Shown piece after piece: positions 23,440-31,874 of a stretch of 64,000 nucleotides of DNA (positions are counted from its first letter, which is position 1; each line of letters starts with the position of its first letter). A model generated the notes under the pieces. That model ran no database searches and had not been told where the DNA came from. It was given only the letters and a program-made list of their open reading frames with translations. A program made the position numbers and the translations under genes. This stretch comes from Microbulbifer sp. ALW1 (GTDB taxonomy: Bacteria; Pseudomonadota; Gammaproteobacteria; Pseudomonadales; Cellvibrionaceae): NCBI RefSeq assembly GCF_009903625.1, contig NZ_CP047569.1, positions 888,001 through 952,000 of the forward strand, in the 5' to 3' direction.

Positions 23440-26391
23440 TCAGTATGCAGCATCGCTCCACTCCACAGTGGATTCCGGTTTGCGGTAGCGCGCTGGCAGC
23501 AGGCTTTCCAGGGAGGAGAAGCTGTTCTTCACCCAGTCGTCATAGACACCGTCGGCGGTGCGTTTGACATTGGCTTCGTGCAGCTCGATGGCTTTTTCCT
23601 CAAACGGGTAGGCCTGTTCTTCCAGCAGGATTTCGTACTGTTCCAGTTCCAGTGGGCTGAGCCCGTTGGGGCGCTGGGAGTCCATCAGTGCACGGCTCAG
23701 CTGGCGGTAGACTTCCGCGAGGCGGAAGTTGGCTGCGGTAGTGAATTCGGCAATCCCGAAAGCCAGTATTTTTTTGTGGTCGGCCACGGTGGCTTCCATC
23801 GCCTGTTTTTTGTTTTTCAGGCTTTGCTTCAGTGGCAGGGTCAGCGCCAGGCGCTGGAAGCGGGCGTAACTCTGTCCGGCCAGCTCGGTCTGGGCAAAGG
23901 CGGCCAGATAGCGGCCGCGGGGCTCGGAAACCTTGTTGCCCGCGAGGCTTTGCAGCCACAGGTTGCGCTCGCGCTGGTTCCCGGCGCTTTCATACAGGGA
24001 CACCAGTTTGCGCTGGGCTTCCAGGTTCTGTACCGCGGGTGCCTGCCACTGGCGCGCATACTGGCGATAGGCCTCGATGGCTTTTGCCGGGTTGTTGGAT
24101 TGCTCGAACTGCTCTGCGGCCAGGTACAGGGAGTCGCGGCGCACCGCCGGGTCGCTATCGCTATTGGCCAGTGCCATCAATTCTTCTGCCGCCGCCCCAG
24201 GCATTTCCAGGCCCTGGTATATGGCGACCGCCTTGGCGGCGAGGGACGGAGTGAGTTTGTGGTCGGGGTAATACTGGCGGAAATCCGCCAGCTCGGTGCG
24301 CGCCTGCGGCCAGCGCTGCAAGCGCACCAACTGGGTGATGGCATCGTACTGGGCGGTGGCTGCGATACTGGAGCGACCGCTCTCGCGCACCCGCAGCAGC
24401 AGCGCTATGGCGTCTTCCGTGGGCGCGACAAATTCCATGTCGCTGGTGGTCAGGTGCACCTGCCGCAGTATGATTTCGGCCTGTTTGTAGATGGACGACT
24501 GCAGGCGGTCGCGGGTATTGAGATATTCCGGGTCGGTGGACGCCATACCTGCGAGCAGCTGGGTATAGGCATTTTCCGCCGCGGAGAAATTGTCGATTTC
24601 GAAGTAACTGTGCCCCAGCAGCATCATGATGGTGCGGCGCTGTTTGGCATCGGGGGGCGGCTGCCAGGCCGCCGCCTTTTCGGTAGCGGCAATGGTTTCG
24701 GCGTGGCGGTACTGTTCAAACAGGTTGTGTGCAGCATCCAGCTGAACCGCCAGCGCGCGGCGGTCCATGGGCCAGCTGTCGGCGAAACGCAGGCTGGTTT
24801 CGGTTTTGCGATCCAACCACAGGGTGGCCTGTTCCGGGTTCTTCTCCTGCTGGTGCATTTTCCCGGCCATCAGGATGGCCGCGTATCCCGCCTCAGTGGC
24901 CTGGGCACTGGCTGCGCCGGTTACGGGCAGATCCCAGGCGACACGGGTATAAGCGTCAAAGGCGCGGGCGTAGTGCCCAGCCTCGTTGAAACACTCTGCC
25001 ATCAGGAAGGTAAGCTGAGGTGTTTTTTCGTCGTCGGGGAAGGTCTGGGTAAATTCGCCGTACAGGGCGGCCGCGGTGAGGAAAGCGGCCCGGGATTCCT
25101 GCTGGGCTTTGGCAATCACCTTGACGTCGTTGCGCGAGCGGTTTTTTCGCCCGCTGCGCTCGGTAGCCGCTTCTTTCGCCAGCGCCTGGCCGCGGGCGTG
25201 ATCGAAGCGCGCCAGTTCTTCCAGCCAGGGTTTGAGTTGCGTGCGCAAGCTGTCGCGCAGACTGTCGTCGGCATTCTGCCAGTAAAGGCTGCGAATACCG
25301 TAGCGTGTGACAAAATCTCTCTTTGCCGGCAGCACTTCGCTGGGGAAGTTGCCCTGCTGCAGGATCTCCACCGCGCGCACGTGCATGGCCGGGGCCTGGC
25401 CGTGTTGTGGATTGCGCTCGACATAGGTCAGGAACGTCTGGGCGCCGTCACGATAACGTTCACTTTCTGCGTACCAGTCCCCCAGTGCACGATACAACTG
25501 GTGCTGGTAGCTGCGGCCGGTGGATGCGCCGGTAGGCGACTGGGGATTGAAAGACTCGATGACCTCGGCACCGCCGAGATAGTTGAAGCCCAGTGCCAGC
25601 ACGCGCAGGGTATCGTCCGCCAGCCGGCGCTCACCTTTTTCCAGTTGATCGAGGGCACGCTTTTCTGGCTGCTGTTCTGCCAGCAGCTCATCCATCAGCA
25701 CCAGGAAGGTGTCACTGGCCTCGCGGTAGCGCGCGTCCTTGAAGCGGCTCCAGCCCAGCATGTAACGGGCATTCTGTGCAAAGGGAGTGTCACCCTCAGC
25801 GAGTACCGCGGCGAAATCGCGCTCTGCCGCGCGGTATTTTTTCTGCCCAAACGCTGCCTCGCCGCGGCGGAACAGGGCCTCGGCAATAAAGGGCGATTCC
25901 GGCGCGGTGTCGACAATGTTTTCCAGTGCCGCCAGAGAACCGCTGCTATTGCCATCGAGGGCGCGTGCGCGGGCCAACCGGTAAGCGAGATAATCGTCGT
26001 CGGCCGAGGTCTGCAGCAGCGCCTCATAGTGGCGCACCGCTTCGGTGTAGGCCACGGCCATTTCCGGGTTGTCTTCCTGCAGCTGCTCGGTGCGCTCCAT
26101 TTCCAGATCCGCGAGACGCAGCTGAATCTGGCGGCGGGTTTTCGGGTCGCTGTTGGCGGCGAGGGCGCGTTCATAGCTTGCGATCAGCGCCGGCAATTCG
26201 ACCGCTGGCATCTGCACGTCTGGCTCCACCGGCGGCAGGCTGGCGGCAGGCAGGTCGGCGAGGGTGGTGCCCGGGTCGAACTGACTGGCGCAACCGCTGA
26301 TCAGGGCGCCGGTGCAAATGGCCAGGGCCAGTAATCTTTTGCGTGCGCTTACAAGTTGCGGTGGCTGGCGACGGGAAAAAACGGGCTTCAC
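23440..26391 (-). CDS. Large TPR lipoprotein
   Basis: A 983-residue lipoprotein (signal peptide, lipobox LISGC, Cys34) made almost entirely of TPR and TPR-like helical repeats from about residue 70 to 900, for example YEALLQTSADDDYLAYRLAR, AEALFRRGEAAFGQKKYRA, ARYMLGWSRFKDARYREAS and LTFLMAECFNEAGHYARAFD. Such a long solenoid probably acts as a periplasmic or outer-membrane scaffold. It overlaps the upstream TPR protein by 4 bp. A 996-residue shadow frame on the other strand is not a gene. Confidence 0.85.
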   Translation of the reverse strand: MKPVFSRRQPPQLVSARKRLLALAICTGALISGCASQFDPGTTLADLPAASLPPVEPDVQMPAVELPALIASYERALAANSDPKTRRQIQLRLADLEMERTEQLQEDNPEMAVAYTEAVRHYEALLQTSADDDYLAYRLARARALDGNSSGSLAALENIVDTAPESPFIAEALFRRGEAAFGQKKYRAAERDFAAVLAEGDTPFAQNARYMLGWSRFKDARYREASDTFLVLMDELLAEQQPEKRALDQLEKGERRLADDTLRVLALGFNYLGGAEVIESFNPQSPTGASTGRSYQHQLYRALGDWYAESERYRDGAQTFLTYVERNPQHGQAPAMHVRAVEILQQGNFPSEVLPAKRDFVTRYGIRSLYWQNADDSLRDSLRTQLKPWLEELARFDHARGQALAKEAATERSGRKNRSRNDVKVIAKAQQESRAAFLTAAALYGEFTQTFPDDEKTPQLTFLMAECFNEAGHYARAFDAYTRVAWDLPVTGAASAQATEAGYAAILMAGKMHQQEKNPEQATLWLDRKTETSLRFADSWPMDRRALAVQLDAAHNLFEQYRHAETIAATEKAAAWQPPPDAKQRRTIMMLLGHSYFEIDNFSAAENAYTQLLAGMASTDPEYLNTRDRLQSSIYKQAEIILRQVHLTTSDMEFVAPTEDAIALLLRVRESGRSSIAATAQYDAITQLVRLQRWPQARTELADFRQYYPDHKLTPSLAAKAVAIYQGLEMPGAAAEELMALANSDSDPAVRRDSLYLAAEQFEQSNNPAKAIEAYRQYARQWQAPAVQNLEAQRKLVSLYESAGNQRERNLWLQSLAGNKVSEPRGRYLAAFAQTELAGQSYARFQRLALTLPLKQSLKNKKQAMEATVADHKKILAFGIAEFTTAANFRLAEVYRQLSRALMDSQRPNGLSPLELEQYEILLEEQAYPFEEKAIELHEANVKRTADGVYDDWVKNSFSSLESLLPARYRKPESTVEWSDAAY

Positions 26392-28532
26392 AACTCCGCC
26401 TCTGTGTCATTGGTCGGGCTTGCCGGCTGTTCGAGCGTACCGGGACCTGTTTGCGGGTTTTCTACCAGCTTCTTCTCTACTGACATCTCGTCTGTCGGCA
26501 CTGCATCTGCAGGAACCTGATCTGCAGGTGCAGGTGCAGGTGCGGGAGAAGGGGATGGTGCCTTGTAGAGTCCCTGCATGCTGGCATCCTGCATCCGCGC
26601 AATTGCCAGGCGGGTGTGGGCCATATACTGCTGCACGCGCTGTTTGGCACTGGTGAGTGCCTCGATCAGGTCGCGGCGGATCTGGCCTTCAATCAATCTG
26701 GTTGCGCGATCAACGGCACGCTGTTGTTCCGCAAGGCGCAGGCCCGCGTCATCCACGCTACCGGTAAGCAGATTCAGCTGCGGTGCCTTCGCAGAAATTC
26801 TTGCCACCTTGCGTTGTCGCCGCGCGGCTTCTGTGAGTTCCTGTTCCAGCGCCGTGACGGCTTTGCGCTGCTGCCACAGGTTTGCATGGTACTGATCCGC
26901 CGACTGCCACTGCAGAATGCCGCGGGCACGCGCCAGGGTCTGCTGTTGGTACTTGCTGGTTTTGCCGGCGGCGCTGAGCCGCTGGTAGCGGGCCTCGGCT
27001 GCGCGCAGCATTTCCAGATATTCCGCGGTTTCACCACCGACGCTGGCGAGCATGGCAAGGCCGTCTTCATCGGCCTCGATACGCCGCAGGGACTGCTGCA
27101 ATTTTGCCAGCTGCTGCTCGGCAATCTGTACTTGCTGGTCGTACTGCGCGCTGTCGTGTTGCTGAATAATGCCAACGCGGCGCTGTTCGCGCTCGTCGAT
27201 CAGGTTGTGAAATTCCGGCAGCCGCTGTTGCCAGCGGGTCAGCACCCGGGTGAGTTGCTGCAGGTCGCGCAGCTCCGACAGCTGTAATTGCAGGCGGTCG
27301 CTTTGCATCATCTGCAACAGGTAGCGCTGGTTGTCGCGGATCAGTGTCGGCGTCTCCGCATCTTCCAGCCAGCCGTAGCGCTGCAGATTCAGGGTGCTGT
27401 GGTCTTGCGGCGGGGGAAACGGCAGCTCTGCGGAGGCCTGCTGCAGGGCATCGAGATCCTGCAATGCCTGCTGATATTGCTGTTCGGCGTGCTGGTAGGA
27501 CTGCAGCGCCAGCTTCGGGCGCTTCAGTTCTTCGTAGCTGTAGGGCAGTGCCAGTAGCGCTTCCTGTACCTGGGGCGAGAGGGGGTTCTGCTGGATCAGG
27601 TACCCCAGGGCATCAACGGCCTGCTGATGCGAACCACTGTTGACCGATGCCCAGCCGAGACCGAGCAGGGCGTCGGCGGACCAGGGCGTATCGAGGCGGA
27701 CGCTGCGAAACTCCGCCGCCGCCGCCGGGTAGTCATTGTTCAATGCGAGTGCGTAACCGGCGCCAATGCGGGCCTTGTCGCGCAGAATGTGCAGCTCGTC
27801 GTCAGCGTCGGGATTCTGTTCCACCAGCGCGGCGGCGCGGCGGTATTCCTCGGCCGCTGTGGGCAGCTGTTGTTGTCTCGCATAGGCCGCTGCCAGGTTG
27901 CTGTGGCCAAGCACCTGTTCCGCCAGCGGCAAATCTGACATCGCCAGCAGCTGTTGCGCCTGCTCGAGATCACCACTGCGGATGGCGAGGTTCAGGGTGA
28001 GGCTGGACTGGTGAATAGCGCCCGACTTCTGCAGCTGTAGCGCTGCGGTGTCCCAGTTCTGATGGCGATAGTTGAGTGTTGCCAGTTTCAGCCAGGCGAT
28101 TTCCCGAAAGCGCGCAATACGCTGCTGGTTGTCTTCGTCGGCCGCTTTCTGCAGTTGCTGTTCAAACAGTTCGGCAGCCTGGCGCTCGAGACCGAAGGCG
28201 AGGCTGATGCCGCCGCGAATCAAGTCGGCATTGTCGGCGTGATGGGCAATGCCGCCACGGAGATCAGACACCATCAGGGTGCTCAGGGCATCAAAGGTAT
28301 TGCCCTGAAAATAGTGATACAGCGCGGCGCCATAACGCATGTCCTGGGCCTGCTGGAATTTTTGACCCGGTTGCATCTGTTGCGATGCCTGGTCCTGTTG
28401 CCTGGCCTGTGCCAGTGACTGTGCATTGTCGCTGGCCCACAGAGAGGTGCTGGCACAAAACGTGGCCAGGGCAATGGGCAGGGTAATGGACAGGGCGAGG
28501 GCGCTTGGCTTCAACACGGCAGCAATCTGCAT
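26388..28532 (-). CDS. TPR and coiled-coil periplasmic protein
   Basis: A 714-residue exported protein. After a signal peptide it has TPR repeats in the N-terminal half (residues 60-350; YGAALYHYFQGNTFDALSTL, AYARQQQLPTAAEEYRRAAA), then long coiled-coil segments (residues 400-640) and a Pro/Ala/Glu-rich tail. The start was set at MQIAAVL, where the signal peptide begins. Its size and layout resemble TPR proteins of Glt-type complexes. It sits 13 bp after the preceding gene. Confidence 0.8.
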   Translation of the reverse strand: MQIAAVLKPSALALSITLPIALATFCASTSLWASDNAQSLAQARQQDQASQQMQPGQKFQQAQDMRYGAALYHYFQGNTFDALSTLMVSDLRGGIAHHADNADLIRGGISLAFGLERQAAELFEQQLQKAADEDNQQRIARFREIAWLKLATLNYRHQNWDTAALQLQKSGAIHQSSLTLNLAIRSGDLEQAQQLLAMSDLPLAEQVLGHSNLAAAYARQQQLPTAAEEYRRAAALVEQNPDADDELHILRDKARIGAGYALALNNDYPAAAAEFRSVRLDTPWSADALLGLGWASVNSGSHQQAVDALGYLIQQNPLSPQVQEALLALPYSYEELKRPKLALQSYQHAEQQYQQALQDLDALQQASAELPFPPPQDHSTLNLQRYGWLEDAETPTLIRDNQRYLLQMMQSDRLQLQLSELRDLQQLTRVLTRWQQRLPEFHNLIDEREQRRVGIIQQHDSAQYDQQVQIAEQQLAKLQQSLRRIEADEDGLAMLASVGGETAEYLEMLRAAEARYQRLSAAGKTSKYQQQTLARARGILQWQSADQYHANLWQQRKAVTALEQELTEAARRQRKVARISAKAPQLNLLTGSVDDAGLRLAEQQRAVDRATRLIEGQIRRDLIEALTSAKQRVQQYMAHTRLAIARMQDASMQGLYKAPSPSPAPAPAPADQVPADAVPTDEMSVEKKLVENPQTGPGTLEQPASPTNDTEAEL

Positions 28533-28545
28533 GGTGGCCGGCCGT

Positions 28546-29088
28546 TCAGGGCGCTGGCCACTGCACCACTTCAAACTCCGGCTGCTGTTTGCCACTGGAG
28601 TCGGAAATGCGCAGCTCGATTACCGCGGGTTCGTCGGTTTTTTTCAGTGTGAGTGCCGCAGCACGCTTGAATGCGCGCTGCTCTGGACCGGTACCGGTGA
28701 ACAAAGCGGTAATCGTATGCTCACCGGATTTGAGGTTGCCCTTGAACAGCGGCTGGATGCCGCCGCGGACCAAGGCCTTTTTCTGGTGCTCGGTGTAGAG
28801 GTGTGTTTCTACCAGTTTGTTGTCGATGTGCAGCTTCACGGTGTCCAGGTCGAAAAAATGACCCACATCCATGGAGACATAGACGGCTACCTGGCTCTGG
28901 GCCGGAAACAGCAGGTCTTCTTCCAGTACCAGCAGATCGCGGTTCAGTTTGAGAACGTCCTGCTTCAGGTCTTCCAGATCCTTACCGGGAAAGTCATCGC
29001 TCTGCGCTGACACAGTTGCGGCCGCTGAAACGGCGGCCAGGGCCAGCAGGGGGCGGAATGATTTCAAAAGGCGGCGCAGGGAAAGCAT
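28546..29088 (-). CDS. Secreted protein of the ExbB/TPR cluster, function unknown
   Basis: Not recognised in detail. A 180-residue protein with a signal peptide (ending VSAQS), a coiled-coil-like segment (FPGKDLEDLKQDVLKLNRDL) and a beta-sandwich-like rest (VAVYVSMDVGHFFDLDTVKLHI, GEHTITALFTGT). It is the first gene of the ExbB/ExbD/TPR operon. In annotated genomes relatives in this position are sometimes called AraC regulators, which does not fit the visible signal peptide and lack of a HTH. Confidence 0.7.
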   Translation of the reverse strand: MLSLRRLLKSFRPLLALAAVSAAATVSAQSDDFPGKDLEDLKQDVLKLNRDLLVLEEDLLFPAQSQVAVYVSMDVGHFFDLDTVKLHIDNKLVETHLYTEHQKKALVRGGIQPLFKGNLKSGEHTITALFTGTGPEQRAFKRAAALTLKKTDEPAVIELRISDSSGKQQPEFEVVQWPAP

Positions 29089-29179
29089 GGAAAAGCCTGA
29101 ATGTTAATAGTTTTAAAGTACAAAATATGCCCCGTGATTATGTCAGGGCTCCGCGTTTCCGGTGTGATCCAGTTGGCAA

Positions 29180-30229
29180 TTAGGGTTGCAGCCCACTACT
29201 GAAAAACATCCGGTGGTTGGCGTCAATGACGATGGCTTCAAAGCCGCGCATCTCTTCAATCAATGCCAGTCCTTTTTTCTTGCCGAGTACGAAGACACTG
29301 GTGGACAGGGGATCGGTATCGAAGCCCTGTGGACCTATGACGCTGACACTGATCAGCTTGTCTTCGTCAGATGGTTCACCGCTGGCATCGGTATCCGCGG
29401 GCTTGCCGGTGGCCGGGTTGAAAATGTGGTGTACCCGGTGTGCGTCGTCATCGATAAAAAAGCGCTCGTAATCCCCGGAGGTGGAAATGGCGGTGTTTTC
29501 CAGCGGTATCACCGCTGCATTTTTACTTTTGTCCCGCGGGTGGCGAATGCCGATCAGCCAGGGCTTACCGCGTTTGTCACCCAGCAGACGGGCGTCGCCA
29601 CCGGCGCTGACGCTGGCATTTTCAATCCCGTAGTGTTGCAGAATGGCGACAGCGCGATCCACCGAGTAACCTTTGGCGATACCGCCGAGGTCTATTTTGG
29701 TGCGTTTGTCGCTGACTTCGAGAATGCGGTATTGCCGATCCAGTTTCAGGTGCCGGTAATCGATCGCGGGCAGCAGGGAGTCTGTAGTTTGCTGGTCTGC
29801 CTTTTCGCCTTTGCGGAAGTCGTACAGGCTGCCGAGGGTGGCATAGGTGATGTCAAAGGCACCGCCGGTTTTTTCACTGTAAAACAGCGATTTCTGGATG
29901 ATGTCCTGCATTTCCTGGGAAATGGCCACCCTTTTTTCACCCTCGGAGACAATGCGATTGAGCTCCGACAGCTCGCTGGTTTTTTTGTAGGGGGAAAAGT
30001 GATTGTCGATGCGGCGAAATTCATCCATAACGGCGCGATTGATTTCCGCCGCCTTATCCGCGTCTTCCATCCAGAACTGCAGGTGCACCTCGGTGCCCAT
30101 AATGGCCTGCTTGTCGTAGTGCCAGTGGTCGGAGCCGGTTTCCTGTTCCGGTTCCGCCTGTGCCAGGCCTGCGCTAAGCAGGCCGAGGAGAGACAGTACA
30201 AAAGGAAAAAAAGGGCGAGCGAGGTACAT
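29180..30229 (-). CDS. apbE: FAD:protein FMN transferase ApbE
   Basis: ApbE covalently attaches FMN from FAD to a Thr or Ser of exported proteins. The 349-residue product has a signal peptide (ending AGLAQA) and the full set of ApbE motifs: MGTEVHLQFW near residue 45, GGIAKGYSVDRAV, SAGGDARLLG, AISTSGDYERFF and the C-terminal LSTSVFVLG. No lipobox Cys is present. It lies 42 bp after the DUF1501-like gene in the same direction, at the end of a block of exported redox proteins, so its flavin acceptor is probably among the neighbours. No strict SGAT-type flavinylation motif was found by eye. Confidence 0.92.
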   Translation of the reverse strand: MYLARPFFPFVLSLLGLLSAGLAQAEPEQETGSDHWHYDKQAIMGTEVHLQFWMEDADKAAEINRAVMDEFRRIDNHFSPYKKTSELSELNRIVSEGEKRVAISQEMQDIIQKSLFYSEKTGGAFDITYATLGSLYDFRKGEKADQQTTDSLLPAIDYRHLKLDRQYRILEVSDKRTKIDLGGIAKGYSVDRAVAILQHYGIENASVSAGGDARLLGDKRGKPWLIGIRHPRDKSKNAAVIPLENTAISTSGDYERFFIDDDAHRVHHIFNPATGKPADTDASGEPSDEDKLISVSVIGPQGFDTDPLSTSVFVLGKKKGLALIEEMRGFEAIVIDANHRMFFSSGLQP

Positions 30230-30270
30230 CGTTAGATCTTTTATTGCTGCGCTTGTTGCTGGAGCGGTGG

Positions 30271-31842
30271 TTACTGGATCGGAGCAAACGCCGTGAGGCT
30301 GTCCATAAGGCTTGCATTACCCAATCCATGGTTGGGGAACAGGCTGGCAAAATTCCCCTGCTCACCGTGCAGCGCCATGTAATTCAGTACCACCGTCTGT
30401 ACCAACTGGTTGACGTTGTTGGCCGCCGGACTGCCTGCGGTTTCCACATCACCGGATGCGCGCATGTAACCCAGTTGCTGGTGGCGGGCCTGCTGGTCCG
30501 CAGTGCCACCCAGCAGTGCCGGACGACCCGCGGGATTGTAAACCAGGAAGTAGGAGGCGGCGGTCTGCTGGTTGTCGCCGGTCCAGACGCCCTTGCCGCG
30601 ACCATTGATGGAATCATCCACCATGCCGTTGCTGAAGACGGAGCCGTCGCTGAACACGTACACCATCAGCGGTTGGCCCACTTTGGCGGCGTACTCCAGA
30701 CAGGCGCCAATACAGCGGCCCGCGCGCAGATCGCGCAGCTCGCCGGTGGCGCGGTCGCCAGTGTGGTAGTCATAGCCACCCATGGTGATGGTGCCGGCAC
30801 CGGCGTAACCGTTGACCACCAGTTTCATGGTGGAGGCGGCTTTCTGAAACTCGCGGTCGTTGAGAAATTCTTCGGTGGAGAAAATACCGGAGGCCCCGAC
30901 AATGTCCGGATCCAGCGCCGGATCCAGCGCGCTGGGGTTGCCGAAACGGTCGGCAAGGTCCGCGCTTTTCATATAGCCGCACTTCACCAGGTCTTTGATC
31001 ACCGCGTCGTTGCTGACCCGGGTGTTGACCTTGCCGAGCTTGGCGCTGGAGATGCGGTACATGGATTCCATTACCGCAACGGTATCCTCCTGGCTCAGCA
31101 GTCCCACCAGGTCACCCACGTCGACCAGGCCGGTTACATCGGACGGACGATCGATTTTGGTGGGGCGCACTTCCGGGTTGATCAGATCCATGGGGGCCAT
31201 GGAGTTGCCGCCGGATTCGCTGGTCTGGGAGCCAATCAGTGCCAACAGTGAGCCGTTGGCGCCGGCGCGGTTGATACCGTACATGGGGTTGTGCGGATTG
31301 TTGCCGGTGTCGTTTTCCGAGCGCGCGGGAATCACCGCACCGTTGATGGAGGCGGCGGTACCGGCGGCGACTTTTTCCAAGATACCGCGCAGCATCTGGC
31401 TGTCGCTGTGGAAGGCGAGACCAAGGTCGGTGTTGACGAAGGAATTACCGGCGGCATCGGTCAGTGACGGCAGCATGTCCCCGGGCAGTCCCTGTTTGTT
31501 GTAGCCAGCGGTGCTGAGAAAGTCGAGCTGTCCGCCCTGCTTACCGACGAGCACATTGGAGCCGGCAATGTTGGCGCCCCCCGCCAGGTCGAAGCAGATA
31601 AACGGAATTTTTCCAGCACCGTTTTTACTCACGCCACAGAGTGCGCGCATGGCTTCCAGGTCCGATGACAATTCGGCCCGGGCCAACTGGGGGTTGGCAA
31701 ACAGGCTGAAGACAGAGCCACCGAGAACGGTGGCCATACCGGCGCGGAAACCCTGGCCGAGGAAGTCCCGTCGGCTCACCGGGCGGTGGTGGTCCGGGTG
31801 GCGCAGCGGCTGATCCAGTTCGAAATGTTTTTTCTTGCTCAT
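30271..31842 (-). CDS. Tat-exported DUF1501-like protein
   Basis: A 523-residue protein with a twin-arginine signal (SRRDFLGQGFRAGMATVLGG) and a sulfatase-like alpha/beta body: FICFDLAGGANIAGSNVLVG, DMLPSLTDAAGNSF, GYDYHTGDRATGELRDLRAG and VYVFSDGSVF. It resembles DUF1501 proteins, which are usually next to haem proteins with DUF1592/PSD1 domains. It lies between ApbE and the large cytochrome-LamG lipoprotein. Tat export fits a folded cofactor-containing protein. Its reaction is unknown. Confidence 0.75.
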   Translation of the reverse strand: MSKKKHFELDQPLRHPDHHRPVSRRDFLGQGFRAGMATVLGGSVFSLFANPQLARAELSSDLEAMRALCGVSKNGAGKIPFICFDLAGGANIAGSNVLVGKQGGQLDFLSTAGYNKQGLPGDMLPSLTDAAGNSFVNTDLGLAFHSDSQMLRGILEKVAAGTAASINGAVIPARSENDTGNNPHNPMYGINRAGANGSLLALIGSQTSESGGNSMAPMDLINPEVRPTKIDRPSDVTGLVDVGDLVGLLSQEDTVAVMESMYRISSAKLGKVNTRVSNDAVIKDLVKCGYMKSADLADRFGNPSALDPALDPDIVGASGIFSTEEFLNDREFQKAASTMKLVVNGYAGAGTITMGGYDYHTGDRATGELRDLRAGRCIGACLEYAAKVGQPLMVYVFSDGSVFSNGMVDDSINGRGKGVWTGDNQQTAASYFLVYNPAGRPALLGGTADQQARHQQLGYMRASGDVETAGSPAANNVNQLVQTVVLNYMALHGEQGNFASLFPNHGLGNASLMDSLTAFAPIQ

Positions 31843-31874
31843 GTTCTATTTCCCCGGTGCGGTAGCGCCGGTTA

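Noticed and set aside
23344..26334. 996-codon open frame on the plus strand
   Set aside because: It is the antisense shadow of the 983-residue TPR lipoprotein, which has a lipobox, TPR repeats and operon overlaps; the shadow has no recognisable domain.
29186..30235. 349-codon frame antisense to apbE
   Set aside because: ApbE motifs are on the minus strand; the plus-strand frame is a high-GC mirror with no features.
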